The notes beneath the pieces were generated by a model, which searched no databases, was not told the origin of the DNA, and saw only the letters and a program-made list of their open reading frames with translations. From positions 1 to 53,201 of the forward strand of contig NZ_PVZF01000018.1 of NCBI RefSeq assembly GCF_003002055.1: 53,201 bases of DNA, given 5' to 3'. Shown piece after piece: positions 32,516 through 42,107 of this stretch. Every line of letters starts with the position of its first letter. Position 1 is the stretch's first letter. The position numbers were made by a program, and so were the translations under genes. The stretch is from Kineococcus rhizosphaerae (GTDB lineage Bacteria; Actinomycetota; Actinomycetes; Actinomycetales; Kineococcaceae).

Positions 32516-33888
32516 GGCTCCCGTCGACGACACTGGGCCTGCGCGCCAGCGTGACCCTGATGTTCACCATCGGAGCCGCCGTCCTGGCCGTGGTGGGAGC
32601 GTTGAGCACGTACGCCATCGCCCGCGGGTACCTGCTGAGCCAGCGGGAGAACTCCGCGACGCGGCAGACGTTCGCGGACGCCTCCTTCGTGCAGGAGGGG
32701 CTGCGCACCTCCGGGGTGCAGGTCAGCGACGTCCTGGGCTCGGTGAGCAGCCCGGCGGGCTCCGCCGTGCTCGTGCACCGCGAGGGGCAGTGGTACTCCT
32801 CCAGCCTGGACGTCGCCGCCGACGGCCTGCCGGCCACGGTGACCGACGGCGTGCAGGCCGGGGACGCCGGACTGGCCTGGACGACGATCGCCGGGGACGC
32901 CGTCCTGGTCGTCGGCGTACCGCTGCCGGCCGTCGACGCCGGCTTCTTCGAGGTGGTGCGGACGGATGAACTGAGCCGCACCCTGTCCACCCTGCGGTTC
33001 GCGCTGACCGGCTGCGCCGTGCTCATCGCCTCCGGAGGCGCCGCGCTCGGTTCGTGGACCTCCCGACGGGCCGTCGCCCCCCTGCACGCCGTGGCCCGGG
33101 CGGCGGCCTCCATCGCCGGCGGCCAGACGGGGACCCGACTGGAGACGACGGAGGACCCGGACCTGGCGACCATCGTCGGATCGTTCAACAGCATGGTGGA
33201 CGCGCTGGAGGAGGAGATCGAACGGCAGTCCCGGTTCTCTGCCGACGTCAGCCACGAGCTCCGCTCGCCGTTGACGACGCTGGTCACCGGGGTGGAGGTG
33301 CTGAACCGTCGCCGCGCCGAGCTGCCCGAGCGGTCTCGGCGGGCGCTCGACCTCGTGTCCCGTGAACTCGACCGGTTCACGCGCACGGTGGACGACCTGC
33401 TCGAACTGGGGCGCCTGGAGGCCGGTGTCGCCGACCACGAACGCGTGCTCGTCGATGCCGTCGACCTCGTGCGGCAGGTCCTGTCCCGGACCCACCGGGA
33501 GAGCACCCTCTTCGTCGCTCCTGCGGAACCGGTCCTCGTCATCGTCGACAAGGAGCAGGTGGCCCGGGCCCTCGTGAACCTGCTCGAGAACGCCGACCGG
33601 CACGGCGGTGGATCGACCGGGGTGGGTCTGCAGGTGCGGGGGGCGAGCGCCGTGATCACGGTCGACGACGACGGACCCGGAGTACCCCCGCAGGAGCGGG
33701 AACGGATCTTCGAGCGCTTCGCCCGCGCCGGCTCACGCCGCGCCCTGCCCGGTTCGGGCCTGGGTCTGAGCCTGGTCGCCGAGACGGTCCGGGGGCACGG
33801 GGGCTCGGTGCGGTGCACCTGCTCCCCCAGCGGTGGCGCCCGGTTCCTCCTGCGGCTGCCTCTGCCCGACGACGGGGTCCGCGCGTGA
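32512..33888 (+). CDS. Membrane sensor histidine kinase
   Basis: 458 residues. TM1 about 13-38, an extracellular domain about 40-160 with no known fold, TM2 about 163-183, HAMP about 184-236, then HisKA with His248 (DVSHELRSPLTT), N box NLLENADRHG, G1 DDDGPGVP and G2 GSGLGLSLV. It senses an extracellular signal and phosphorylates the preceding response regulator. It overlaps both neighbours by four bases. Confidence 0.93.
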   Translation: MRLPSTTLGLRASVTLMFTIGAAVLAVVGALSTYAIARGYLLSQRENSATRQTFADASFVQEGLRTSGVQVSDVLGSVSSPAGSAVLVHREGQWYSSSLDVAADGLPATVTDGVQAGDAGLAWTTIAGDAVLVVGVPLPAVDAGFFEVVRTDELSRTLSTLRFALTGCAVLIASGGAALGSWTSRRAVAPLHAVARAAASIAGGQTGTRLETTEDPDLATIVGSFNSMVDALEEEIERQSRFSADVSHELRSPLTTLVTGVEVLNRRRAELPERSRRALDLVSRELDRFTRTVDDLLELGRLEAGVADHERVLVDAVDLVRQVLSRTHRESTLFVAPAEPVLVIVDKEQVARALVNLLENADRHGGGSTGVGLQVRGASAVITVDDDGPGVPPQERERIFERFARAGSRRALPGSGLGLSLVAETVRGHGGSVRCTCSPSGGARFLLRLPLPDDGVRA

Positions 33889-34511
33889 AGGCGGCGGGCG
33901 TCGCCCGGTCCCGGCCCGGTCCCGCGGCGGTGCTCGGAGCAGGGCTGGCCCTGGCGCTGCTCCCGGCGCTGTCGGCGTGCGGCGTCCCCAGCGGAGGCCG
34001 GGCCCGGACGATCGACCCCTCGCAGGTCCCGTACGTCCTGACCGCACCGTCGCAGCCCGCCGCGGTGGGTTCCGCGCCACCTCCGGCACCGGCCGCCGGC
34101 GACGAACCGCGGACGTACTTCGTGGACCGTGACCTCCACCTGACCCCGGTGGCCGCCGACTCCGCGGACACCGCCGCCGACGTCCTGGAGCAGTTGACCT
34201 CGGGCCCCACCGACGCCCAGCGAGCGGCCGGGTTGCAGAGCACGATCGGCCCGCAGGTCGCTCTCCGTCTCACCTCGATCGACGACGGAGTCGCGCTGGT
34301 GGACGTCACGGACCTGTCGCAGGCCCTGCCTGCGGACCGCCTGCCGCTGGCCGTCGGGCAGATCGTCCTGACCCTGACCTCCGCTCCGGGGGTCGACGCC
34401 GTCCGTCTGCAACGCGACGGCACGGACCGGGAGGTCCCCCTGCCCGGCGGTGCGCTGACCGCCGCCGACCTCGCGGCCGCGGACTACGCCTCGCTCCTCA
34501 CCACCCCCTGA
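33885..34511 (+). CDS. GerMN-domain lipoprotein of the two-component operon
   Basis: 208 residues. The signal peptide ends in the lipobox LPALSAC, giving a lipid-anchored outer protein. A GerMN domain (about 75-175) carries YFVDRDLHLTPVAADSADTA, LEQLTSGPTDAQRAAGL and LVDVTDLSQALP. This domain is also found in LpqB, which regulates the MtrA/MtrB two-component pair; LpqB is longer, with a beta-propeller missing here. GTG 33885 overlaps the kinase stop by four bases. It probably modulates the kinase, by analogy only. Confidence 0.85.
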   Translation: MKAAGVARSRPGPAAVLGAGLALALLPALSACGVPSGGRARTIDPSQVPYVLTAPSQPAAVGSAPPPAPAAGDEPRTYFVDRDLHLTPVAADSADTAADVLEQLTSGPTDAQRAAGLQSTIGPQVALRLTSIDDGVALVDVTDLSQALPADRLPLAVGQIVLTLTSAPGVDAVRLQRDGTDREVPLPGGALTAADLAAADYASLLTTP

Positions 34512-34579
34512 CCAGACGTCGACGACCGCGGGTGCGCGATCCTCGTCCCGTCCCGACCGCTCGACCGGACCGTGGTGGA

Positions 34580-35983
34580 ATGCATCCCGACCGAACCCTC
34601 CGCTGGCTGCGCAGCACCTTCACAGGGTGGCAGCGACCGACCTCGCACCCCGTCGACGACACCGGTGAGGGCGCCGAGAGCCTCGTCGGCTTCGCCCTGG
34701 CCGCGGCCTGCGTGGGCGCGCTGACGGGGCTGACGGCCGCCACCTTCCGTCTCCTGCTCACCGACGCCTCCGACGTGCGCGAGCGGCTGGCGACCCGCGC
34801 CCACGACCTGGGTGTCCCCGGAGCCGTCCTGGTCGTCGCCGGCTGCGCCGCCGCCACCGCCCTGGCCGCGGCGCTCGTCCGCCGCGTCGAACCGCACGCC
34901 GAGGGCAGCGGCATCCCCCACGTCCAGGCCGTCGTGCGTGGGCGCACCGAACCCGGGCGTTTCCGGGTCCTGCCCGTCAAGTACGTGGGAGGCCTGTTGT
35001 CGATCGGCAGCGGCCTCGCGCTCGGCCGCGAGGGGCCCTCGGTGCAGATGGGCAGCACCGTCGCCGTGATCGTCGCCTCCGCGACCCGGCGCTCGCGGCA
35101 GGACCTGCGCCTGCTCGTGGCGGCCGGTGCCGCCGCCGGCCTGGCCACGGCGTTCAACGCCCCGATCGCCGGCGGGGTGTTCGTGCTGGAGGAACTCCTC
35201 AAGTCGTTCCACCCCCGCGCGACGATCGCCACGCTCGTCTCCTCCGCCGCGGGGTTCGCCGTCGCCTTCCCCCTCGTCCACGGCGATCCCGAGTTCGCCG
35301 TTCCCCCGCTGGACGATCCCCGACTGGTGGGTGCGGGCTGGGTCCTGGCCGTCGGGGTCCTCACCGGAGTCCTGGGAGTGCTCTACAACCGGGCCGTCAT
35401 GACCGGGTTGCGCCTCGCGGACTCCAGCCGGTGGCCGGCCGAGGCCCGGGCCGCTCTCGTCGGTGCGGCCGTCGGCGGGCTCGTCTGGTCCGCGCCGCAG
35501 GTGGTCGGCGGCGGCGACGGGCTCACCCAGGACGCCCTGCTCGGCCGGGGAAGTCTGGCAGCCGTCGGGTGCCTGCTGCTGGTGCGGTTCGTCCTGGGCG
35601 TCGTCTCCTACGCCGCGGGCACTCCCGGCGGGTTGTTCGCGCCCATGCTGGTGCTCGGCTCCGAGAGCGGTCTGCTCGTCGGGATCGTAGGGACCCACCT
35701 GGCCCCTGGTTCGACTCCACCGCCCGCAGCGCTGGCGGTGGTCGGCATGGCGGCGTTCTTCACCTCGACCGTCCACACCCCGGTCACCGGCCTCGTCCTG
35801 GCGACCGAACTCAGCGGCAGCACCAACCAGCTGTTCCCGATGCTGGGCGCGTGCGCCGTGGCCATGCTCGTCGCGGTCGGTCTGCGCTCACGCCCCATCT
35901 ACGAACTGCTCACCGATCGAGCGGCGCGACCGTCCCCGGAGGCGGGCGGCCGGAGGGCGCAGGAACGGCGCCAGGACGTGTGA
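34580..35983 (+). CDS. ClC-family chloride channel or antiporter
   Basis: 467 residues with 16-18 membrane segments. Selectivity-filter sequences are GSGIPHVQA, GREGPSVQM and GTPGGLFAPM. Glu in GREGP is the gating glutamate. A further EE pair in VFVLEELLKSF aligns with the proton glutamate of H+/Cl- antiporters, so antiport is likely. ATG 34580 lies in a GTGGTGG context; GTG 34532 gives a longer form. It is 68 bases after the lipoprotein gene. Confidence 0.92.
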   Translation: MHPDRTLRWLRSTFTGWQRPTSHPVDDTGEGAESLVGFALAAACVGALTGLTAATFRLLLTDASDVRERLATRAHDLGVPGAVLVVAGCAAATALAAALVRRVEPHAEGSGIPHVQAVVRGRTEPGRFRVLPVKYVGGLLSIGSGLALGREGPSVQMGSTVAVIVASATRRSRQDLRLLVAAGAAAGLATAFNAPIAGGVFVLEELLKSFHPRATIATLVSSAAGFAVAFPLVHGDPEFAVPPLDDPRLVGAGWVLAVGVLTGVLGVLYNRAVMTGLRLADSSRWPAEARAALVGAAVGGLVWSAPQVVGGGDGLTQDALLGRGSLAAVGCLLLVRFVLGVVSYAAGTPGGLFAPMLVLGSESGLLVGIVGTHLAPGSTPPPAALAVVGMAAFFTSTVHTPVTGLVLATELSGSTNQLFPMLGACAVAMLVAVGLRSRPIYELLTDRAARPSPEAGGRRAQERRQDV

Positions 35984-36082
35984 ACCTGGACGCAGGGCCG
36001 ATGTCCGGCGGTGCGGTCCTCGACCGGTCGGCCCATCGGACCGCGTGTCACGACCAGGACCAGGACCCGTCCCTCGCGGGGA

Positions 36083-36699
36083 GTCGTGGTGGTGACCGAC
36101 GGTTCGGCGGGTCACGGCCGAGCCGTCGTGCAGGAGTTCGCCGCTGCCGCGCACCGCGCGGTCGGCACCGTCACCGACGTCGCCGACCACGTGCAGGTGG
36201 AGGCCGCGGCCGACGAGGTCGAACCCGTCCCGGGTCCCTTCGACGTGTGGGTGAACAACACGATGGCCTCGGTGGTCGCCGGATTCCGAAGGTTGACCCC
36301 GCCGACTTCGAGCGGGCCGCCCGCGTCACGTACCTGGGTCTCGTCAACGGCACCCGGGCGGCGCTGAAGCGGATGAAGACCCGCGACCGCGGGTCCTGGT
36401 GCAGGCGGGTAGCGCCCTGGCCCACCGGGGCACCCCTTGCGGACGACCTGCTGCGGCGCCGAGGACGCGGTCGTCGGGTTCACCGAGTCCGTCATCACCG
36501 AACTCCTGCACGACAACAGTCACGTGCGGGTGTGCACGGTCCACGTGCCGGGCGTGAACACGCTGCAGTTCACCCGGGTCGCCGACGACCTGCCCGGCCA
36601 CCCCCGGCCGTCGCGCCGATGCACCAGCCCGAGGTCGGGTCCCGGGCCGTGGTGCACGTCGCCCAGCACCCCGGCGCAGCACCCGGGTCGGAGCCCTGA
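36083..36699 (+). pseudogene. Short-chain dehydrogenase, broken by several frameshifts
   Basis: Remnant of a roughly 300-residue SDR. Frame 1 shows VVVTDGSAGHGRAVVQEF and FDVWVNNTMASV; after 36286 another frame gives KVDPADFERAARVTYLGLVNG and TRAALKRMKTRDRGS; a third gives LVQAGSALAHRGTP; the fourth CCGAEDAVVGFTESVITELL and VCTVHVPGVNTLQFTR; the last VAPMHQPEVGSRAVVHVAQHPG. At least four frame changes and a gap of about 30 residues after the NAD motif are needed. The catalytic Tyr-x-x-x-Lys position reads C-C-G-A-E, so both residues are lost. It lies between the ClC and antiporter genes. Confidence 0.85.
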
Positions 36700-36829
36700 C
36701 CGTGGGCACCATCCTCGGCGACCACGGCGCCCCGCGCCCCGACGGCCCTGCTGGGGTGGCCCTGCTGCACGAGGTCAGCTGCGAGGGGCCCGGGTGGTCG
36801 CACACCGCTGCTGCGCCCAGGATCGGGGC

Positions 36830-38437
36830 GTGGACGACGTCGTGCTGCTGGGCCTGCTGGTGCTCGGGTTGATCGTGCTCACCCCCTTGGCCGAGCGGAT
36901 CGAGGTGCCGCAGCCGGTGCTGCTGACCGTCTACGGGCTGGTCCTGGGTCTGGTGCCACACGTGCCCGCCCCCGACCTGGCTCCAGACCTGATCCTGCCG
37001 CTGGTGCTGCCCCCGCTGTTGTTCGCCGCGACCCAGACCACCACCGTGCGCGAGCTGCGCCAGGCCGCCCGCCCCGTCCTCGGACTGGCCGTCGGGTTGA
37101 CGTTGCTGACCGCAGCCGCCGTGGCGGTCGTGGGACACGCCCTGGGGTTGCCGTGGGCGGTGGCCGTGGTCCTGGGCGGCGTCGTGGCCCCGCCGGACCC
37201 GGTCGCGGCCAGCGCCGTCGCCGGCCGGCTGCACCTGCCGGCCCGCCTGGTGAGCGTCCTGGAGGGCGAGGGGCAGTTCAACGACGCCACCGCCCTGGTC
37301 GTCTACCAGGTCTCGGTCATGGCGGTCGTGGCCGGTGGGGTGTCGGTCGGTCAGATCGGCTGGGCCCTGCTGCTGGCCGTGGCCGGCGGGCTCGTCCTGG
37401 GCCTGGTCGGTGGATGGCTGGCGCGGTGGGCGCTCGGGCACCTGCACGACCCCGCGGCCGAGACCACCGTGACCATCGCGCTGCCCTTCGCCCTGTACGT
37501 CGTGGCCGAGCAGGTCCAGGCCTCGGGAGTGCTGGCGGTGCTGGTGGCCGGCCTGTTCCTCCGCGCCCGGGTGTCCGACCAGGTCACCTCCGCCGGGTGG
37601 TTGCTGGGCCGCTCGGTGTGGCAGTACGTCGAGTTCGCCGTCAGCGGTCTGCTGTTCGCCTTCCTGGGCGTGGAACTCACCAGCGTGCTGGAGGAGGACG
37701 ACACCCTGGGCCGCTCGTCCACGTGGACGCTGACCGGGGCGGTGCTGGCGGTGCTGGTCCTGCTGCGCGTCGGAGCCATGTTCACCGCCAGCGCCGTGGC
37801 CGGGCACCGTGCCCGCCGCGCCGAGTCTGCGACCCCCGCCGGGTGGCGGGAGGCCGCGGTGACCTCCTGGGCGGGCATGCGCGGGGTGGTGACGGTGGCC
37901 ACTGCCTTGGCCCTGCCGGCGAGCGTGGCCGGAGGGGGGGACTTCCCCCACCGGCAGGAGGTGGTGACGGTGGCGCTGGTCGTCGTCATCGCCACCCTGG
38001 TGCTGCAAGGGCTGACCTTGGCCCCCCTGATCCGCGGGCTGGGAGTGGCCAGCGACGCCGATCCCGCCGCCGACGTCCGTCACCTGCACCACCTGGCCGC
38101 CGGCGCTGGGCTGCGGTTCCTCACCACCGGGAGCGGTGCCGCTGGGCGAGGGGACCGGCGGGAGCCGGACGCGGAGGAGGTACCGGCCGAGGTGCGCCGC
38201 GCGGTGGTGGAGCAGTACGAGGGACGCCTGCACTACCGCGAGGCGGTCGACGACCTGCTCGAGACCGAGACCGGGGGTCAGGACGCCGGTCAGCACCTGC
38301 GTCGGCTGCTCGCGCGGGCCAGCGAGGCCGAGCGGGAGGCGGTCCTGCAGGCACGCCGCCGCGGCGAGGTCGGCACGGCTGCCGCCGAGGACGTCCTGTT
38401 CGACATCGAGGCCCGCGCGTTGCGCTACGAGCCGTAG
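36830..38437 (+). CDS. CPA1 Na+(K+)/H+ antiporter
   Basis: 535 residues. About 12 membrane helices, then a soluble C-terminal domain of roughly 130 residues. The core motifs PPDPVAASAVAG and LEGEGQFNDATALVVYQ (with the paired acidic and Asn residues that bind cations) fit CPA1/NhaP exchangers. It should export Na+ or K+ against protons for pH and salt balance. GTG 36830 has AGGA upstream; the longer frame to 36437 is part of the SDR remnant. The C-terminal ECQ-like helices (VEQYEGRLHYREAVDDLLETE) may sense ions. Confidence 0.92.
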   Translation: MDDVVLLGLLVLGLIVLTPLAERIEVPQPVLLTVYGLVLGLVPHVPAPDLAPDLILPLVLPPLLFAATQTTTVRELRQAARPVLGLAVGLTLLTAAAVAVVGHALGLPWAVAVVLGGVVAPPDPVAASAVAGRLHLPARLVSVLEGEGQFNDATALVVYQVSVMAVVAGGVSVGQIGWALLLAVAGGLVLGLVGGWLARWALGHLHDPAAETTVTIALPFALYVVAEQVQASGVLAVLVAGLFLRARVSDQVTSAGWLLGRSVWQYVEFAVSGLLFAFLGVELTSVLEEDDTLGRSSTWTLTGAVLAVLVLLRVGAMFTASAVAGHRARRAESATPAGWREAAVTSWAGMRGVVTVATALALPASVAGGGDFPHRQEVVTVALVVVIATLVLQGLTLAPLIRGLGVASDADPAADVRHLHHLAAGAGLRFLTTGSGAAGRGDRREPDAEEVPAEVRRAVVEQYEGRLHYREAVDDLLETETGGQDAGQHLRRLLARASEAEREAVLQARRRGEVGTAAAEDVLFDIEARALRYEP

Positions 38438-39539
38438 GGACGACCGGCGATCTGCCCGTCCGCACCGTCGACCTGGGAGGTGGCTGGGCGTCGTCCTCGG
38501 TCCGAGCCGTCCAACCCGCCGCCCGAGGTCGGGTCGTCGCGCCGCGTGACAGCGGTCCCACCAGGTGACGACCAGCACGTGCGCAACGTGAGCCCTGCCG
38601 GTGGGGCGAGGTACGCGGTGGCGGAACCCGCCACCCCCGGCTGACGCCCACAGTCGTCCCAGGGCGGCCAACGGTGTGACCAGCAGGCCCCTTGCTGCGA
38701 GGAGAGCGACCTCGAACGCCCAGCCACCGGCGGCGGGCGAGGCGGGCGCAGGTGACGACGACCTCGCCGAGGACCAGCCCCGCGGTCGTCGACGTCGGCG
38801 CGCGGGGCAGCACCCTCACCGTCCTGCGCCTGCGATCCCGGCTGCGCCGCGAGCGGATCAGCTCGAGCAGGCACACGACGACGAAGCATCGCACCGTGAG
38901 GGCGTGCCCCTCACGGACGTCGGCGCACCCGGGCTCGGGGTGCAGGTCGCTGAGCCGCCCCGTCAGAACGCCGTGGAAGGCCGCCGGGGTGATCACCCGG
39001 GCCAGGACGCCCGCGCGGTCCGCGCCCGGCCCGTTGACTCGTGGGCCCCGTCGGAGTACCCGCGCACCGCCGACGGCGTCAGGACGACAGCCGTCGACGG
39101 CCGCCCGCGCCGCGAGAGCCAGCAACCCGACCGCGGTGCTGAACACGATCAGGTGCACACCCGGCACCGCGCTGGCCCCATCCGGAGGCCCCGGTCCCGG
39201 ACCACGCGGCGGCGAACAGACCCGGGCCGGTGCCGGCGGGGCCGTCACGGGAAGCGGAGGCGATGAGCGCTGCCACGAGCTCGGCCGGTGTGACGACCGT
39301 GATGAGCGTCCAGCTCAGCTGAGGGGACTGCCCGACGGGGGACGCTCTCCAGGTCCAGACCCCCAGCAGCGCCATCCCGCACCGAAGGCGAAGAACCCCC
39401 GGGTAGGCCGCTGCCCACCGGGCGCAGCACGATGCGTACGCCGTCCCGCAGACCGTCACCGGGCTCGGTCCCAGGCACGGACCCGCCCTGGAGACGCTGG
39501 AGGCGTCGCGCTGGCCTTGTTCGCCGCTGGGCGGCCCGA
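38438..39539. other. Decayed region 38438-39539
   Basis: Over 1.1 kb without an intact gene. On the minus strand fragments of a membrane protein appear in two frames: SWTLITVVTPAELVAALIAS and PGLFAAAWSGTGASG, then SAVPGVHLIVFSTAVGLLAL, RVITPAAFHGVLTGRLSD and VRCFVVVCLLELIRSRR. I do not recognise the family. Codon bias is mostly genome-like, consistent with gene decay. No RNA gene was seen. Confidence 0.45.
38690..39430 (-). pseudogene. Possible degraded integral membrane protein
   Basis: Hydrophobic pieces in two minus-strand frames (about 39240-39430, then about 38700-39180) look like one former multi-helix protein split by a frameshift near 39190. No clean start or stop matches, and the family is not identified. 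A short real gene of about 100 residues starting at GTG 39159 is a possible alternative. Confidence 0.3.
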
Positions 39540-39905
39540 CGCCGTTCGTGACGGTGTGCACGCCCAGGTCGGTGAGTTCGCGGCCGCAGCTCCTCTTCGT
39601 CCTCCGCCCAGGTGCTCGACCCCAACCCGTTGGGGGTGACTGGTGATGTCGATGGCCTCCTGGCGGCTGGAGACGGTGGACAGCACAGCCACCGGCCCGA
39701 AGACCTCCTCGTCGGAGACTCGCACCCGCGGGGTGGTTCCGGTCAGCAGCGCCAGCGGGTGGTGCCAGCCCGGCCCCTGTGGCCGTAGCCCGCGCATGAC
39801 GACGGTCGCCCCTTCTCGACGGCGTCGCGGAAATGTGCTTCGAGCCGGCCGGCCCCGGCGCAGGCGTCCGAGAGGTGGTCCCACCGGGCCCGCACCCGGG
39901 TCCGG
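39540..39905 (-). pseudogene. Aldehyde dehydrogenase, C-terminal remnant
   Basis: Only the C-terminal quarter of an aldehyde dehydrogenase remains. Pieces in several frames read RLEAHFRDAVEKG, GATVVMRGLRPQGPGW, VSDEEVFGPVAVLSTVSS (the conserved EEVFGP motif), RQEAIDITS, STWAEDEEELR and GRELTDLGVHTVTN. About 45 residues are missing between EDEEELR and GRELTDLG, and the N-terminus with the catalytic cysteine is gone. It lies downstream of the epimerase gene in the same direction. Confidence 0.8.
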
Positions 39906-39910
39906 TGGGT

Positions 39911-40825
39911 TCAGCCCTGCGCGCGCGGGTCCTCCAGCACGTCGCGCCAGGAGTGCTGCGGGGAGAACCCGAGCAGGTCCCGGGCCTTGTCGATGCTGTA
40001 GAAGGTCTCGTCGCGGCCCATCTCCCGGCGCACCTCGACCCCGGCGTAGAAGGTGTCGATGACCTCCTGCGTGGTCGCGGCCACCGACATGTCCGCGTTC
40101 GCGACGTTGAAGACCTCGAACCCCAGGCCGTCGGTCAGCAGGGCCCGCTCGGTCGCCAGCCCGAGGTCGCGGACGTCGATGTACGCGAAGACGTTGCGCC
40201 GCCGCAGCGACGGGTCGGCCAGGAAGGCCGGGAACTTCTCGGCGTACTCGTGGGGCTCGATGACGTTGTTGATCCGGAACCCGTAGACGTCGGCGCCGGT
40301 GCGGGCCTGGAAGGAGCGCGACACGACCTCCCCGGCCACCTTGGAGATGGCGTAGGAGTCCTCCGGCACGACGGGGTGCTCCTCGTCGACGGGCACGTAC
40401 AGGGGTTTGCGCTCCCCGCGGGCGAAGCAGATCCCGTAGGTGGTCTCCGAGGAGGCGAAGACCACCTTGCGGATGCCGAGCCGGGTCGCGGCCTCCAGCA
40501 CGTTGTAGTGGGCGGCGATGTTCGTCTGGAACGTCGTGGCCTCGGGGGCCAGGAACATGCTGGGGATCGCGGCGAAGTGGACGACCGCGTCGTAGGCCGA
40601 GCCCCCGCCCGTGCTGGGGCCGGGGGTGTCGAGGTCGTCGGCGGGGGTGCCCGCCAGGGCGGAGTAGACCTGGCCGGCGTCGGTCAGGTCGACCCGCAGG
40701 TCGGCGACGTCGGGGTGGCGCAACGGGGTGAGGTCGGCGTTGGTGACCTGGTGCCCCTTCGAGGCCAGGTACGGGGCGACGTGGTGACCGGCCTTGCCGC
40801 TGCCCCCGGTGAAGAAGATCCGCAT
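39911..40825 (-). CDS. NAD(P)-dependent sugar epimerase/dehydratase-like (extended SDR)
   Basis: 304 residues. The cofactor motif is FTGGSGKAG (G-x-x-G-x-x-G), the Tyr and Lys of catalysis are in SYAISKVAG, and FASSETTYG supplies the serine. The family acts on UDP- or GDP-sugars or on uronates. Substrate unknown. ATG 40825; no clear ribosome site. It is the last gene of a minus-strand run of four (two small membrane proteins, MFS, epimerase) with gaps of 11-47 bases, so one transcript is likely. Confidence 0.88.
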   Translation of the reverse strand: MRIFFTGGSGKAGHHVAPYLASKGHQVTNADLTPLRHPDVADLRVDLTDAGQVYSALAGTPADDLDTPGPSTGGGSAYDAVVHFAAIPSMFLAPEATTFQTNIAAHYNVLEAATRLGIRKVVFASSETTYGICFARGERKPLYVPVDEEHPVVPEDSYAISKVAGEVVSRSFQARTGADVYGFRINNVIEPHEYAEKFPAFLADPSLRRRNVFAYIDVRDLGLATERALLTDGLGFEVFNVANADMSVAATTQEVIDTFYAGVEVRREMGRDETFYSIDKARDLLGFSPQHSWRDVLEDPRAQG

Positions 40826-40872
40826 GGCGCCAGCCAACCACCGCTGCCCCGGCGCGCCACCGGGCGCGGCGC

Positions 40873-42063
40873 TCAGGCCCGGACCGTCGCGTCCCGGTTC
40901 GCCGCCCAGGCGGGCACGAGCTGCACCACGGCGACGGCCGTCAGGACCGCCAGCGGCAGCGTCCAGCTCCCCGTAACCGAGTGCAGCGCGCCGAAGAGGA
41001 CGGGCCCGACGGCCGCCGCGCCGTACCCGACGGCCTGGGCCATGCCCGACAGCGCGACCGCGCCGGCCCCGTCCGCCGCCCGCGAGGAGACGGCCGCGAG
41101 CGCCAGCACGACCGAACCGCCGCCGCCGAGGCCGAGCAGGACGACGGCGGCGTGGGCGGCGCCGGGGGCCAGCAGCAGGGTCGCGAGGCCGGCCGCCGAC
41201 AGGACGGTGGAGCCGACGGCGGCCCAGCGGGTGCGGGTGACGGACCGGCCGGCGACCGCGGGGGCGAGCAGGGACCCGACGACACCGGCGACCTGCAGGA
41301 CGGACAGCAGCACGCCGGCCTCGGTGGGGTCCAGGCCCGAGCGGTCGCGGGCGATGGTCGCGAGCCAGGACAGCAGGACGTAGAAGAGGATCGACTGCGA
41401 GCCCATGAAGGCGGTCACGGCCCAGGCCAGCGGGGAGCGCCACGGGGTTCGGGCGCGCCCGTGGGCGGTGGCGGCGCGGTGGTCGCGCACGAGCGGCAGC
41501 CACAGGACGGCGGCGAGCAGCGCCGGGGCCGCCCACACGACGATGGCGGTGCGCCAGCCCCCGGCGAGGGACTCCGACAGCGGGACGGCCAGGCCGGAGG
41601 CCAGGCTCCCGACGACCTGCATGAGCACGACGTACGTGCTGGTGAGCAGCGGGATGCGGCCGGGGAACTCGGTGCGGATGAGGGCGGGCATGAGGACGTT
41701 CGCGACGGCGATGGCGACGCCGACGACGGCGGTCCCGGCGAACAGCGGGACGACGCCGGGCACCCACCGCAGCCCCGCGCCGAGGGCCAGCAGGAACAGG
41801 GCGAGGACGAGCGTGGGCCGTTGCCCGAGCCGCCGCGCGAGCGCGGGGACGACGAGCGAGCTGCCGGCGAAGGCCAGCAGCGGCAGCGACGTCAGGGCGC
41901 CGGCGGCGGCGGCGGACAGCCCGAGGTCGCCGGAGATCTCGTCGAGGACGGACCCGACCCCGGTGAGGGGCGCGCGCATCGCGCAGCTGACGAGCAGCAG
42001 CCCGGCGAGCAGGACGACGGCGGTGCGGCGGGCGCGCTGGGGGGCGGGTGCGGAGGTCTGCAT
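40873..42063 (-). CDS. MFS transporter, CynX/NimT type
   Basis: 396 residues with 12 helices. The opening VSCAMRAPLTGVGSVLDEI is the hallmark of the cyanate/nitroimidazole (CynX/NimT) group, followed by LPLLAFAGSSLVVPALARRLGQR. Substrate unknown. ATG 42063 has GGGAG upstream. It sits in the same direction as the two small membrane protein genes and the epimerase. Confidence 0.9.
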   Translation of the reverse strand: MQTSAPAPQRARRTAVVLLAGLLLVSCAMRAPLTGVGSVLDEISGDLGLSAAAAGALTSLPLLAFAGSSLVVPALARRLGQRPTLVLALFLLALGAGLRWVPGVVPLFAGTAVVGVAIAVANVLMPALIRTEFPGRIPLLTSTYVVLMQVVGSLASGLAVPLSESLAGGWRTAIVVWAAPALLAAVLWLPLVRDHRAATAHGRARTPWRSPLAWAVTAFMGSQSILFYVLLSWLATIARDRSGLDPTEAGVLLSVLQVAGVVGSLLAPAVAGRSVTRTRWAAVGSTVLSAAGLATLLLAPGAAHAAVVLLGLGGGGSVVLALAAVSSRAADGAGAVALSGMAQAVGYGAAAVGPVLFGALHSVTGSWTLPLAVLTAVAVVQLVPAWAANRDATVRA

Positions 42064-42107
42064 GGCTCCCGCATCGTCGCGCACCGGTGGTTCGACGGGC
42101 GAACGGG

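Noticed and set aside
39456-40841. Minus-strand frame of 461 residues over the epimerase gene
   Set aside because: It is a shadow frame of the epimerase fused by chance to the aldehyde dehydrogenase remnant.
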